Source: Triangularia verruculosa
Lineage: Eukaryota; Ascomycota; Sordariomycetes; Sordariales; Podosporaceae
Length of the DNA stretch: 64,000 nucleotides
Direction of reading: 5' to 3'
Assembly (NCBI GenBank): GCA_033296885.1
Contig: MU863917.1
Span: 186,001-250,000 of the forward strand
The notes beneath the pieces were generated by a model, which was given only the letters and a program-made list of their open reading frames with translations, was not told the DNA's origin and did not search any database. Positions 1 through 12,100 of the stretch are shown here, piece by piece. The position numbers and the translations under genes were made by a program. The stretch's first letter is position 1. Each line of letters opens with the position of its first letter.

Positions 1-103
1 GTGTTCCAAGTTCATCTTGGGCTGGGATCTGATCGACGGAAACTCACCCTAGGTTTACAAAGAGAAAAATATTGGAAGCCAGGATTTTCACCTGTTCACT
101 CCG

Positions 104-1354
104 ATGCCATTCTGGGCCTCAAACCTCCGCCCATCCGGCGCCGGCGCCGGCTCCTACCTTGCCCTAGGCGTGGCTCTCGGACTCACGACAAGCTTCACAC
201 TCAACGCCCTATTACAATGCAAGGTCTCTAGAAAGCAGCTTCTTATCAGATCCCCTCGGGAAACGCAACTGCCGAATCTCACCCCGGAAGAAATCGATGC
301 GCTGCCTTACCCCCCAGATGCCTTGCCAGGAGGTCGTGATGTTGAGACATCATACGGTGTAATCAAAGTTTTTGAATGGGGTCCCGAGGATGGAGAAAAG
401 GTGCTTTTGTTACATGGTATCAGCACGCCATGCTTGGCCCTTGGAAATCTGGGGCAGGAGTTGGTGAGAATGGGTTATCGTGTCATGATTTTCGACTTCT
501 TTGGGCGCGGCTACTCTGACACCCCTACCGATCTCCCTTACGACATTCGATTATACACAACTCAAATACTACTTGCTCTCGCTTCTTCGAATCTGGCTTG
601 GACTGGCAATGATGGGTTCCATTTGGTTGGATATTCGCTTGGAGGAGGCCTTGCTGTTCCGTTTGCCAAAAGTTTCCCACACATGGTCCGATCTGCAGTT
701 CTTATTGCTGGCGGTGGACTAATTCGACCTGATCATGTCAGCTGGAAAAGCAGGCTGCTGTACTCAACAGGAATATTTCCAGAATGGGCGCTCGAGTTTC
801 TCGTCCGAAGACGGCTTATGCCGAAACGGCGAGAGGCTCTTAACGAAACGAGTATGGCCACTCAGGTGGTGGACAAACCCGTGAAGAAGCATAAGGATAG
901 TGATGCCAACGGGGGAGATGGCTGGGATGGAGCCCACCTGTTGGCACATCGACCGGGTCATACGGTCTCTGCTGTCATGGATTGGCAGCTTCGGCAACAC
1001 AAGGGGTTTATTCCAGCTTTCATGAGCAGCATAAGATATGCTCCGATCTACCAGCAACAGAAAGACTGGATCGCACTAGGGCGAATTCTTGCTGAACGGA
1101 GGACAGAGGCGCATTGGGTGGACGCAGGGAAGAGGATGCCTGGTTTGAAGGGAGGGAGCATTCTTCTGGTACTTGGCGCCACGGATCTTGTCGTTATGAA
1201 AGAGGAGTTGATCCATGATGCTACGGCGGTGCTGGGGGAAGATGGGTTCGAGGCCGTGGTCTTGAACAGCGGACATGAGCTTGTCATGACCAATGCGACT
1301 GAGGTTGCCAATACAATTGCTACCTTCTGGTTGCGTTTGACTGGTACAGAGTGA
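104..1354 (+). CDS. Alpha/beta-hydrolase fold protein
   Basis: One uninterrupted frame of 416 codons starting at ATG 104. It shows the alpha/beta-hydrolase pattern: an oxyanion-hole strand LLLHGIS near residue 102, a nucleophile elbow GYSLGGG with Ser178, a likely acid in GATDLVV (Asp361) and a likely catalytic His in NSGHELV (His391). A hydrophobic stretch near residues 17-38 looks like a signal anchor, so membrane attachment is possible. Between residues 250 and 275 there is a charged, low-complexity insertion in the cap region. Substrate unknown; lipase, esterase or epoxide-hydrolase-like activity are all possible. The window begins only 103 bases upstream, so an upstream exon cannot be excluded. 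Confidence 0.85.
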   Translation: MPFWASNLRPSGAGAGSYLALGVALGLTTSFTLNALLQCKVSRKQLLIRSPRETQLPNLTPEEIDALPYPPDALPGGRDVETSYGVIKVFEWGPEDGEKVLLLHGISTPCLALGNLGQELVRMGYRVMIFDFFGRGYSDTPTDLPYDIRLYTTQILLALASSNLAWTGNDGFHLVGYSLGGGLAVPFAKSFPHMVRSAVLIAGGGLIRPDHVSWKSRLLYSTGIFPEWALEFLVRRRLMPKRREALNETSMATQVVDKPVKKHKDSDANGGDGWDGAHLLAHRPGHTVSAVMDWQLRQHKGFIPAFMSSIRYAPIYQQQKDWIALGRILAERRTEAHWVDAGKRMPGLKGGSILLVLGATDLVVMKEELIHDATAVLGEDGFEAVVLNSGHELVMTNATEVANTIATFWLRLTGTE

Positions 1355-1736
1355 GGGTTTGGATATGCTTTTGGAATAACAGCTACAAAAGACTATAGAC
1401 ACATCATAAAATAGATACACTGCGAATTGGATGATTGCATGGTATTCTACTTCTTATCAATCGACTGCTTCGGCCAAACAACGGAACCAAGGATCACTTG
1501 TAAATACAGGTAGCAACTGCCGCTAACTCCACTGAAACTCAGCGATGCCACCTCTAAAACTTCGTGCTCAGCCCCACATTTTCTCACTAACCCTGTCCCA
1601 TCTGCAAGGCTGAAAGTCTGCATTGAAATTTCGCGACCTTAGGTATGTTCCAGTTGACTTCCACCAACCTCAAACAGTTGCAAATTCTTTCAAATATCGT
1701 CGACACATAAGGCCACCCGGAATCGGCGGACTCGAT
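1355..1736. other. Intergenic region, hydrolase to RRP43
   Basis: The 3' flank of the hydrolase and the 5' leader of the exosome gene, both on the plus strand. The frame of the next gene is open back to about 1623 but has no ATG before 1737. Nothing else is recognisable. Confidence 0.6.
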
Positions 1737-2813
1737 ATGGCTACAGAAACAGCATCAACCGGTGCCCCGCCGCCGTCCCTGACCTTCACCCGTCCCGTTT
1801 TCGCCAAACTCTCCCCCCATCCCTACCTTTTGCGTACCTTATCCCCCGACTCCCCAGACCAGCAGCCAACCCGCAACAACGGCCGCGCTCCTCACCAGTC
1901 CCGCCCCATCCAGATCAACACCTCGTCGTTATCCCAAGCCCACGGCTCCTCTCTGGTCAGAACAGGCGACACAACCGTCATCTGCGGTGTCCGCGGCGAG
2001 CTCCTGCCAGTGACCTCCATCCCACAGTTCAGACCTCACAATGGAACGCTCTACGATCAGGACGAGGACGATGAGGCGAGAGCAAGGAAGGAACTGAAAG
2101 ACTACGACTTGCTGGTCCCGAACATCGAGCTAGCCACCGGCTGCGCGCCGCAGTTCTTACCCGGTGTCCCACCTACGACGCTGGCGCAGACGTTGAGCAC
2201 GAGGGTGTACAGTCTACTTCATGGGACTGGGGTGGTGGACGGACGGGAGCTGAGGATTTGGTATACACCAGAGACCAAGAAGGAAGACGGTGATGACATG
2301 GAGGTGGAAGGGGAAGAAGAGGAGGAGGAGCAAAAGCCAGAGGTGGTGGCATATTGGGTGCTGTATATCGACCTGCTGTTTGTCAGCTTTGATGGGAACC
2401 CGTTCGATGCTGCCTGGGCTGCGGTTTTGGCTGCGCTGAGAGATACGAAGCTTCCTTTTTCGAGGTGGGATCCGGACAGGGAGATGGTTGTTTGCAGGAA
2501 GGGACAGGATAGGAAGCTGAGTGTTAGGGGGCTGCCGGTTTCTTGCTCGGCGGCGGTTTTCTTAGAGAAAGAGCATGCTGAGGTTGGTAAGGAGGAGGGG
2601 AATAGGCATTGGATTTTGCTCGATCCGGATAGGAGTGAGGAGGGGTTGTGTAAGGAGGTTATCACTGTTGTTGTGGACTGTAGCGAGGGGGGGACGAGGG
2701 TGAGGGGGATTGAGAAGCAGGGTGGAACGGTTGTTGGGAGGGAGTTGATTAGGGGGTTTATTGGCGTTGCGGAGGGGAGATGGAGGGAGGTGAAGGAGGC
2801 TATGGGGAATTAG
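1737..2813 (+). CDS. RRP43: Exosome complex RNase PH-like subunit (RRP43/EXOSC8 type)
   Basis: Intronless, 358 codons from ATG 1737; no earlier in-frame ATG is seen. The N-terminal half carries RNase PH fold signatures of the eukaryotic exosome ring: FTRPVFAKLSPHPYLLRTL, then RPIQINTSSLSQAHGSSLVR and GDTTVICGVRGELLP. The typical second half follows (VAYWVLYIDLLFVSFDGNPFDAAWAAVLAALRDTKLP is spread over residues about 200-240). An acidic insertion of about ten Glu near residue 192 is low complexity. Ring subunits of this family are catalytically inactive in known eukaryotes and form the channel of the 3'-5' RNA exosome in nucleus and cytoplasm. The RRP43 assignment, rather than RRP42 or RRP45, rests on the N-terminal motif and is likely but not certain. 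Confidence 0.85.
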   Translation: MATETASTGAPPPSLTFTRPVFAKLSPHPYLLRTLSPDSPDQQPTRNNGRAPHQSRPIQINTSSLSQAHGSSLVRTGDTTVICGVRGELLPVTSIPQFRPHNGTLYDQDEDDEARARKELKDYDLLVPNIELATGCAPQFLPGVPPTTLAQTLSTRVYSLLHGTGVVDGRELRIWYTPETKKEDGDDMEVEGEEEEEEQKPEVVAYWVLYIDLLFVSFDGNPFDAAWAAVLAALRDTKLPFSRWDPDREMVVCRKGQDRKLSVRGLPVSCSAAVFLEKEHAEVGKEEGNRHWILLDPDRSEEGLCKEVITVVVDCSEGGTRVRGIEKQGGTVVGRELIRGFIGVAEGRWREVKEAMGN

Positions 2814-3688
2814 AATGATGAGGGTTATTCGAAGAGATGAGGATACTGTCGGCATAGCAAGGATGTAAAATTGATACCCAACGGATGGTTTGCAAACAGA
2901 CTGGCAGGCAATACCATATTGGACTACCTGCGTGCTCCTTTCAGAATTGTACTCGGACCTTGATCAATGTCGCGTTTGGAGCTTCCGAAACTCCAGACAG
3001 CATGCTATCTTACCGAGTTGGACAGATGATTATGCTACCAACCGCCAGGCACTGACTTCAAAAATGGTACGTTAACATTTCACCATGGCTGCTCTAGACA
3101 GTAACCTAAACCTCGGTCCATTTTTAAGTGATCATTTCTCAAGGTAAAAGATCTTTGGGTACAAGACGGAACTTGCGGCTTTGACCATGAAGGACTTTAC
3201 GACAGTCAATGTTGGCGCCATCGCAACATCATCGAACAGCTTGCAAAAATGTGTCTACACTTTCGACCCACTCTTACAGATAAATTCCAGAGCAGGAGAT
3301 ACAGGGAGACATTTGATCTACCGCTCAACATGAGAGTTCCTAATGAAAGCAACTCCACCGTATCACGATGCTGTTGAGGGCAGACATCACCGTCGGTTGT
3401 TGAGCGTTGGTGAGAAAAAAAGAAGTTTCCACTCGCGCCAAAACCTAGTCTTTTGCTGCGGAATGATGCATGGCCCGTGCACTAGCTCATGTGGAGCACG
3501 GGCCGAACATCTGCCGACATCTGAATCCACCATCGCGAACAAGGTTACGCTGATCCACTCGACTCGAACTTCATTCAAATTTTCGCTGCCTGGAAAGCTT
3601 CTTCCCAACCGCTTCTTTTCCACCAACACTGCAAAACATCTCTGTCAGCACAGTCCTGGCTGTCACAGAGTGCCCGCTCCATGTAACA
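2814..3688. other. Intergenic region, RRP43 to MRS6
   Basis: About 0.9 kb between two plus-strand genes. It contains only short, unconvincing ORFs. It should hold the RRP43 3' end and the promoter and leader of the Rab escort gene. Confidence 0.6.
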
Positions 3689-5427
3689 ATGGAGTCTTTG
3701 GCTGACACCCTCTGGGACGTCGTCATTTGTGGCACCGGTTTGCAGCAGTCGCTGCTTGCTTTGTAAGTACAATCAAGCAAACACCACCTTTGCGTTTGCC
3801 TGTCTAACTAACCCAGCCTTTCCCCTCCTTGAAGAGCCCTTTCAAGATCGGATAAAAAGGTGCTTCACATCGACCCAAATGACTTTTACGGCGATGCCGA
3901 AGCTGCTTTCAGCTTGCAGGAAGTAGAGTCATGGGTTGAGAAGGTCCAGACAGGCAAAGAAGGCCTCTTCAGGGCTGCCTCGGTGGAAAAGCTTGAGGGT
4001 GACACCGGATTGTCGTTCCCCCGCGCATACTCCTTGGCACTCGCGCCTCAGCTCATCCACGCCCGCTCGACACTCCTCTCCCAGCTTGTTTCTTCCCGCG
4101 CCTATCGGCAGGTCGAGTTTCTTGCCGTGGGATCCTTCTCCATTTTCAAGCCTTCATCAGACCCCTCGCAAAGCCCTACCCTGGTTCGCATCCCTTCTAC
4201 ACGCGAAGATGTCTTTTCTACCACCGCCATCTCGGCCAAGGCCAAGCGTGGCTTGATGAAGTTTCTCAAATTCGTCTTGGACTACGAGAGCACTCCTCAG
4301 GCAGAGGCATGGCAACCCCACACGGACGCGCCACTGACCGAGTTCTTGCTCAAAGAGTTCAAGATGGACAAAGAGCTTCAGACCTACATCGTCACTCTCA
4401 CCCTTTCGCTGGACGGAGGGATTAATACCAGAGACGGGCTGGCTGTCATCCATCGCCACCTCTCGTCGATGGGTTTGTACGGTCCAGGTTTTGCTGCGCT
4501 CTACCCCAAGTGGGGTGGCTTGTCTGAGATAGCCCAAGTCTCCTGTCGAGCCGGTGCGGTTGGCGGAGCCGTCTATATGCTTGGAACAGGCGTCAAGGCG
4601 ATGAACGATCAAGAGGATCCAATTGTCCTCGAACTCACCAGCGGCGACACGATCAAGACACGCAAGGTTGTGCGCGCCAATGAAAGCGCCACTGACGAGT
4701 CCGGTATCAATAGGCTCGTAGCTGTTGTCAGCTCCCCGCTCAAGTCGCTCTTCCAATCGACTGTTGAGGGCGCACCGACGCCGGCAGTAGCCGTCGTTGC
4801 CTTTCCAGCCGGCTCGTTATCAACAGCAGCTGGGGAGGCATCCCAATCCCCGGTGTATTTGTCTGTTCACTCCAGCGATACCGGGGAATGCCCTGCCAAT
4901 CAAAGTAAGCCAACCCTTTTCTTCTAGTTCACCACCTTCACGAGTATCATGATGATCCAAATCGAATACTTATCTACATTGTCTGAGCTTCGGCACTGGC
5001 GATAATACCTCTGACATTCTGACGTACTCTCACCCCACAACTTCGTCTTTTCATGCTGGCTTCTTTGACAAGCGCTAACTGGAGATCAATAGGTGTGCTT
5101 TACTTTACCACTATCTCAAAACCTGCCTCTCAGGACTTGCTTCAAGAAGCTCTGGATTCTTTCCTGGCTGCTGTGGCCGGCGATACCGTGCCCCAGTGTC
5201 TCTATCAACTGCAGTATAAGCAACTGCGGAGCTCAGCTCAGAGCCAAGCAAGTGGTTCAATTTTCGACTTTGCTCCACCTCGCCCAGCCCTAGCTTTTGA
5301 CGACTCGACTTTGCAGTCAGTCCATGATGCCTGGAAGATGGTGTTAGGGGATGATGCCATCGAAGAAGAGTATCTCACTTTTGCGGATCGAGAGGGCGCA
5401 ATGGATGATGATGAAGTGTATGATTAA
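3689..5427 (+). CDS. MRS6: Rab escort protein (Rab geranylgeranyltransferase component A)
   Basis: Three exons: 3689-3762, 3835-4904, 5093-5427; 492 residues. Introns have GTAAGT and GTAAGC donors, CTAAC branch sites and AG acceptors, and the joined length is a multiple of three. The N-terminus (DVVICGTGLQQSLLALALSR, then KKVLHIDPNDFYG) is the FAD-fold-like nucleotide motif shared by GDI and REP proteins. The long acidic insertion and the tail ending DDDEVYD fit Rab escort proteins better than GDI, which is shorter and more conserved. Known role: presents newly made Rab GTPases to the geranylgeranyl transferase and delivers them to membranes. The gene converges with rec8 on the other strand, the two stops being 368 bases apart. 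Confidence 0.9.
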
Positions 5428-5795
5428 TGCTGATGACGGTAAGAGGTTTCAATTATGATGAGATACCATACATGGTCTAGGGTGGATGGCACACTCGCAC
5501 ACGAATGAAAGAAATTGAACGAAATAAAATGCATTGAGCATTGTGATCCTATGAATCTGATGTGCTGCGCAGCGCCATGATGTCCTCATCCCATTATCAG
5601 ATGCTGTCCCTTGGCTCCTTTTTGCGCCATCATATGCATACGACGTGTTGAAAGAAAGTTCAACATGTACGGAACCCTCCTTGCATCCAAGCAATGATGT
5701 TTCTTGTGAGATTTGCAAAATCTCTCTTCCAAATTTGCACTTGCAAATCCTCCCAAATCTGATCATTTTTCTTGATAGCTGCATCAAACCATGCT
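5428..5795. other. Convergent 3' ends of MRS6 and rec8
   Basis: Short spacer that must hold the polyadenylation signals of both convergent genes. No other feature seen. Confidence 0.6.
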
Positions 5796-8177
5796 CTACT
5801 CCTCTCCCATATCGTCATCTGCCTGATCATCCCCAGTAACAATCCTGCTCTCCTCACCACCACCGCCCATCTCTTCCTCCGCTTCCTCGTCATCAGAAAG
5901 AGGCAAATCAACACCCACCTGAATCCTCCCAAACGGCACATACCCCCCTTGCCCGTCCTGCTTAACCCTGACCACGTTCTTCGTCGCCAGAGTCAGCACA
6001 TGATGGAACGCCTGCACCACCACCGCCCTCTTCCTATCCTCCCCCTCAAACAAATCTTCAAAGTTGACCCAGACCTTCTCATCTTGCTCGTCGTCCTCAT
6101 TGGGATACCCCCTCTGCTTGGCAGTCTGCTGGATGAACCTCGCAAAGTTCTGTCCCTCGCGATCCAAGGCTTGAATCATCTGCTGGGAGGTGCTAGCCGG
6201 GGCCTCCTCAGGCAAGTCGATGGGACCGGCGGGATCGGATGAGGGAAAATTTCCCCCTGTAACGGAGAACCCGGCGTCTGATCCGAAGATGGGCTGATCG
6301 CTGAAGCGTTCGATCTGGTCTGATCCTCCCAAGATGGCAGCTCTGGCGCGGTGGGTGAGAGGAGAGGCGCTGACGTGACGGCTGCCGGGTCTGGAACCTG
6401 CACCGGCCCCCTTGACAGACGAGCTGGGGATCTGGGAGGACAGGCGGTTCCAAGGGACGTCGGAGTGGAGGGCGTCTGAAAGTTGAGCACCTGTGCCTCT
6501 TCTGCCGGCCTCGATGGGTTCGCCTTGTTCCCGGGGGAGGAACAGTTCAAGTCCATTGGCAGCTTGGGGGACGAGTTGGGCGTCGGGCTCGTTGCTTAGC
6601 CGCGGACGGACACGGCGGGCCACTTCATCATCTTCAAGCTCCAGGGCTTGAGAGGCTGTACGACGGCGACCACGGGGAGTAGCAGGTTCGACATCGTTGA
6701 TAGTGAGACCTGGAATGACGAGACCCAAAAGTTGTGATTGAAGACCTTCACCAGCGAAGTGAGGGGCCAAGGGGTGCGGGATGTTGGGGTGACCAGCAAA
6801 GTAGCCGACCTTGGCGAGGCCCTGTCCAAAGATCATGCTGAAGGCATTATTGCGTGTTTCTGTGACGGTAAGACCACGGTGGTTGTGTCGAGCGGCCTCT
6901 TCCTCGACTCTGATGACATAATTGTCACCCCAATGACGAATCTGCCCACGGGTGAGCATCGTTTGGTCGTCTGGAGCAAGAAGTCGAAGACGACGTTGAC
7001 GTCTAGCGCGAGCTGGGGCTTGGGCTTCATCGGCGTTTGCGTCCATGGCGATTTCTTGTTCTTGCTGTTCTTGTTCTCCGCTTGGATGTGCCTGCTCCTG
7101 CTGAGGCGGAAGAGGGGGATCGGAAGGCAAAACGAAATCGGCAGGCATAGCAGGGTCGCTGTTGCCCATGATCAAATCACCTTGATCATCGAAACGATCA
7201 AGACCAAAGTTGGAAGGAAGGGGGTTGTCGGACTCAAGGACGCCGCCCTGAGGGAGCTGAGGCAGCTCGGGTTCGTCCATAAGTGACACGACGTTCCCAT
7301 ATGCATCAATCTCGATGCCCCAGTCGTCAAGTGGTGGGAGCTGTCGCTCCTCCTCATCAAAAGGTATCATCTGTTCGTCGTCTTTACCAGGACCGATGTC
7401 GTCGCTGCCGAAAGGGACGCCCAGGAGAGAATTTCCTTGACCAGAAGAAAATCCTGGGAGATCGAGACCTTCGTGGATGGAACCGCTCCCTTCAGCGTTG
7501 AAGCTGTCGAGTTGATAAGGTGACATTTGCGAGGACGTCTTGTGTGAGGCTTGTGTTTCAACGCCGGGGATCATCAAGTTACCGTCGCCGTCAAGCTCGA
7601 ATACGGGAAGTTGGAAATTGAGTTCGAACTCGGGGTCATCAGGGAGCATGAGCTCCTTCCGCCTAGTCTTATATCAGCCACCCACCAGTCTTATCTATCG
7701 GCAACAAAGAAATTTCTCCCAGGTAATCTTACCTTGCCTTGCCTGCCTTGGGGTCCAGTGCGTTCTCACTACCACCCATAGCATTGTAGAAGGCCATCAT
7801 ATGGGCCTGAACCTTCTCAGCATCGTCGAGGACATACTTGCACTGCTGTGAGTAGACCTTCGAAAGACCATAGAGCAGACTACCCTGAAGACGTAGGGCA
7901 ATAGGGGCGGTAGGCTGCAGGATCGTCTCACAAGCCTTCTTGACGTTGACCTCCTGAATGGCCTTGCGTGAGATCCTTTTCGTGTTGGACCTGATGCCAA
8001 CCGTCGAGACCAGCCTGTTTATGTTAGCTATGGGATTAAATCGTGTTGACAGGGTCGGCGGGATTATACCAAACGGTGGCGACGCCATATTGGTGGCTTG
8101 TGAGGACTGTAAATGCCATTAGCGTCTGATATCTCGATTGCTTGGTGGAAATACTTACTTTCGTGGCTGTAGAACAT
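5796..8177 (-). CDS. rec8: Meiotic cohesin kleisin subunit Rec8
   Basis: Four exons on the minus strand: 8159-8177, 8070-8106, 7733-8014, 5796-7662; 734 residues, frame intact. The spliced N-terminus begins MFYSHEILTSHQYGVATVWL, the diagnostic start of Rad21/Rec8 kleisins; this domain (about residues 1-115) binds the Smc3 head. The first exon is only 19 nt. The middle is acidic and disordered, with many Ser/Thr-Pro and Arg-rich sites where separase and kinases would act. The C-terminal winged helix is visible (VWVNFEDLFEG, then RKRAVVVQAFHHVLTLATKN, about residues 640-700) and is followed by a very acidic tail ending DDQADDDMGEE. Rec8 is preferred over Rad21 because of the ILTSHQYGVATVWL start; a mitotic Rad21 paralogue elsewhere would confirm this. 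Confidence 0.88.
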
Positions 8178-9198
8178 GGTGTATGATATTGTATGGCTAT
8201 CGGAGCCCCTACTTTATGATCTTGTCGATGCTGTCCGTGATAGCATACCCTTTTGAGAGGGAATAGGGGTAAGGGAGGGTGAGACTCGGTGATCTTGAGG
8301 GCTGGAGATTATGTCGTATCGATAGGTCTTGGAAGACGTGAATGACGAGTGACTGAAACGATATGTAGGTCCCTTTATTCGCGCGACCGGATTTGTCTTT
8401 AATTGAAAATATCTTCCTCACTTGCGTCGGACCCTCGAGTCGATCGAGTCGTAGTGAAGGGTTTGCGGCGCACAAATAAGGATACTAGGTGGGATGAACA
8501 GATGAAGAGAACGGATGAAGGCCTTAATGGAAAAATGACTTGGAAAGAGACTGACAATAGGCAGTCCCCGCGCTCCGAGCGCGTGGTGGGGGGACTCTGA
8601 ATAGGAAGGAGCGAGGCGGCCACCAGGGCACAATGACCTGAATTAGAAGGCACGGAGAATCAAGAGCATTGCGGTGGTGTCATTAGATCAATCTGAATGG
8701 CCATTCTCAAGCGTACTGAGCTCCGAGAATTGTAGACAAGATCTTTGAAATCAAAGCACCCGTCGTCTTGATATTGTCTTTGTGGGTGGCCAGCCCCTGA
8801 ATGCTTGGCTCCGTTGATATTGCTCCGTCCCTGAGCTACAGACCAAATGACAACGATAGCCACTGCTCCTACGGTATTCAAGGCAGTGTCTTCCAACAAA
8901 AGCTCTTGTAGACACCCCCGAATTATCTTATTAGGCTATATGCGCATGGGCGGTGGCAGTGGGATGCAACAAGACATGCAACGCCATCCCAGGATAACTT
9001 AGAACATGTCCGAGAGAGAAGATCAACACATACGGTCATCGTAATCACGCATCAGAAATCATGCGTAGCAGTATCGGCAGTTTATTGAGGCTATTTTAGC
9101 CAGGGGTATCCCCATTCCATCGTCCAACACCAGGTCGACTCCTCATTCAGTACACCTACAATAATTTACAAAACTCATGTCGTCATTAACAAAACCCC
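8178..9198. other. Promoter region of rec8 / 3' flank of RBM5-like gene
   Basis: About 1 kb between two minus-strand genes. Only short shadow ORFs are present. Expression signals of rec8 should lie here, but I see no motif I can name with confidence. Confidence 0.5.
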
Positions 9199-12100
9199 TT
9201 ATCCCAACCGATCAAACCTCTCTCTAGCTCTATCCCTCGTCTTCTCCACAAAGTCAGAGAAGTCACCCTTCGTCCTGCGTTGGGCTTCTTCTCCTGCGTC
9301 ACCAAGTTTGCTGCCCTCTGCGCCCAGCCCAACACCGGGGGCATAAACCTCTGTTGAGATGGCCTCAGTCCTCCCCGAACCCCCCGCACCAAGCCCAGCT
9401 CCCGCTGTCCAGCCCATTTTTGCCAACATGCCAGCTCCCTTACTCTTCTTGGCAGGGGTATCAGCATCTGCTGTCGACGAGGCAGGTTCTTTCCGTTTCT
9501 CAGGGACGGATGCTTTTGGAGCACTAGAAGACTGTTGGTTGGATGGCTTTTTGGGTTGACGGAAAGCCTGTCGACGTTCAAGCGCACGATCACGGTAATT
9601 CGGCTGACTGCTCTTCAGCTGTGCCTCCCACTCTCGATAGAACGATTTTTCAGGAATGCAGGTTCGCTGTTTCTTGCCCAGTTTCTTGAAGTCTTCCTCC
9701 GCACGAGAGCGGGCCTCAGGATCAGCGAGCATCCGTTTGTGGAGCTCGCTTTGCTGCTCATGAAGCCAGATCACCTCGGCCTTTTGAAATTGACGCTTGC
9801 AGAGAAGACAGCGAAGGCGGTCAAAGTCGGCATACGACTTGTATTTAGGAAGGGAGTCGGATTTGAGACGAGGGTTACGGCGAATGATAGTACGATGCTT
9901 CTTGCCAAGCGCATTGAGAGCAACAGCGGCTTTGTCCTTGATATCGGAGTCGCGGTAAAATGAATGTGCTGTCCCTTCATGATGAATGAGTAGATCGCCA
10001 CGTTCTTGCGTTGAAAGTTCAGTCGGTGCTTGCCAGCCACAAACAAGGCAAGTCATCGCATCCCAATCGGCATAAGATGTATACTGATCAGCCCAGTGAG
10101 GTGCAAATGGACCATCGGGGGCTGTGCTGTCAGATTCGTGCATGATAGAGAAGTCGAGGCTGGAGGTTTGGTGTTCGGTAATGGAGAGGTCTGTCGTCCT
10201 CGTCCTCAAGCCGTGTAATTCGGCGGATTTCTTTGCCCATAACTCCATCTGAGGCATCATGATAGGCTTTGCACTTGAAGTAGCTCCCAGGTCTTTCTTG
10301 AACTTCTTGAACGTCTTGGAGACATTCTTGGTCGGATCCTCATTGCCATTACTGCTCTTGTTGGGCTGAGTAACCTCGGAAGTTGGCTCGGTAGTGACAA
10401 CATGTACACTAGGATAAGCGCGCTCGTCCCAGTATTTGATGCGAACGTTGGGGTTGTAGATGGGGCTAAACAAGAGGTCGTAGTTATCAGGAGTAACGGG
10501 GTCGAATGCGGGAACGAAGACTCCTGTGTGAATAAATGCAACCACGACTGGCTTGGAGGCGATAGTAAATTTGGTCGACGCCTGGAACTTTTGAACGGCA
10601 GCCCTCGCGTCCTCAACAGTGGCAAACTCAGCAAAGCCATATCTCCAAGTATCATTGGATCTTCGATCTCGCATCAGAAGGACTCGACGAAGTGAGCCAG
10701 GTTTTGCACCCATGCCGACGGTGCTCTTGGTAGGTGCGGTAGATTTCAGTTTGTTGGTAGTAGGTGCCTCCTTTGGTGGTTCTGGGTTCTCGACAAAGAG
10801 CTTCATGACGCCCTTGGCGAGTACCTCTTCGGTGACAGAGCGATCAAGATTGCGGATGACGACATAGTGAGAAGGCATCTGCTGAGGGCACTCGTCGGTT
10901 TCGCCAGTCAACAATGGGCCTCCGCCGTAGCCGTCATCCTCTGGCCGCTCAGTTTTGCACTTGAAGCACACAGCTCGGTGTGGGTAGTTTACAATATGGC
11001 ACTGCATATGGTGAGTCCGAGGCGAAGCAACAGGTCTAACAGAAGGGCTTACATTGACACATGTCCAACCGTCGTCTTCTCGGTTGTCTCGGCCATCTCG
11101 GCCACCGCGACGGGAGTCTCTTGGCTCAAGCATGTCGTCATGATAATTAGGATCTTGGAGGCCGAAACTGAAGAACTCGGAATCTTTGCCGCGCGTATGT
11201 TGAAGAGGGAAAGAAACCTCGGGAAAAAACAGGTCTAAGAAGTCTTCGACCTGTGCTCGACGATGGAATTCAACAACTGCTATTCGTTGACCTAATCACC
11301 CCGCGTTAACACCAAAGATGGGACGAACAGCAAGTCCAGGAAGGAGCGACGTACCATCTTGGTCGTATCGTAATCGAACGAGTTTCACCTGGTCGCTCGA
11401 AAAGTGCTGGTCTCGCGTTACGAAGTCGAGACCATAGAGGACGTCGCGCTCGCTGGCGTCCTCGGGGAGGCCCTCCAAAATCAGCGCCTTGGGCGAGCCA
11501 AAGCCCGAACCCGTGCCGCCGCGTTCCCCATAACCGGAAGGCCGACCGCTTGCGCGGCCAGAAGCAGAATGCCGATCTCGAGATGACCGGCGTTGCGACA
11601 CGTCGTGATCCACACGATGTCGCGCAGGACGACCATCTGCATCCAGGTCGAAATCTCCTCGACCGTAACGGTCCGTTGGCGGGCTACCCGACGGTGGTAC
11701 ATGTCCACCGCCGTGAGGCCCGCCAACAGGATGCCATTCGCGATCTGAAGCAGCACCGCTGCGAAAGCCCCCGGCATGAAGCCGAGAGTCCACGCGATCA
11801 CGGCGATCAGCAGCATAAGCACCAGGGCCGGGAGGATCTCGCCCAGCTCCACCATCCATTGCGGCGCGATGTTGTCCATCTTGGTATGGCTCTTGTTGAT
11901 CGTACGAGCCGGATTGACTTGGATAGTACTCTTGGTTGTCTTCGTCGTCGTAGTTGAGGTTTCTGAGAGGAGGCGCTGGAGAATCTTATGCGACCAAGGC
12001 GAACACACCCAAAGTTAGCCATCTTCTGCTCCAATCGACAGTTTGCAAAACCGCAAAGCAACAGCGGATATCGTAGAAGTGCTTCTGCTAGGACAGGTTC

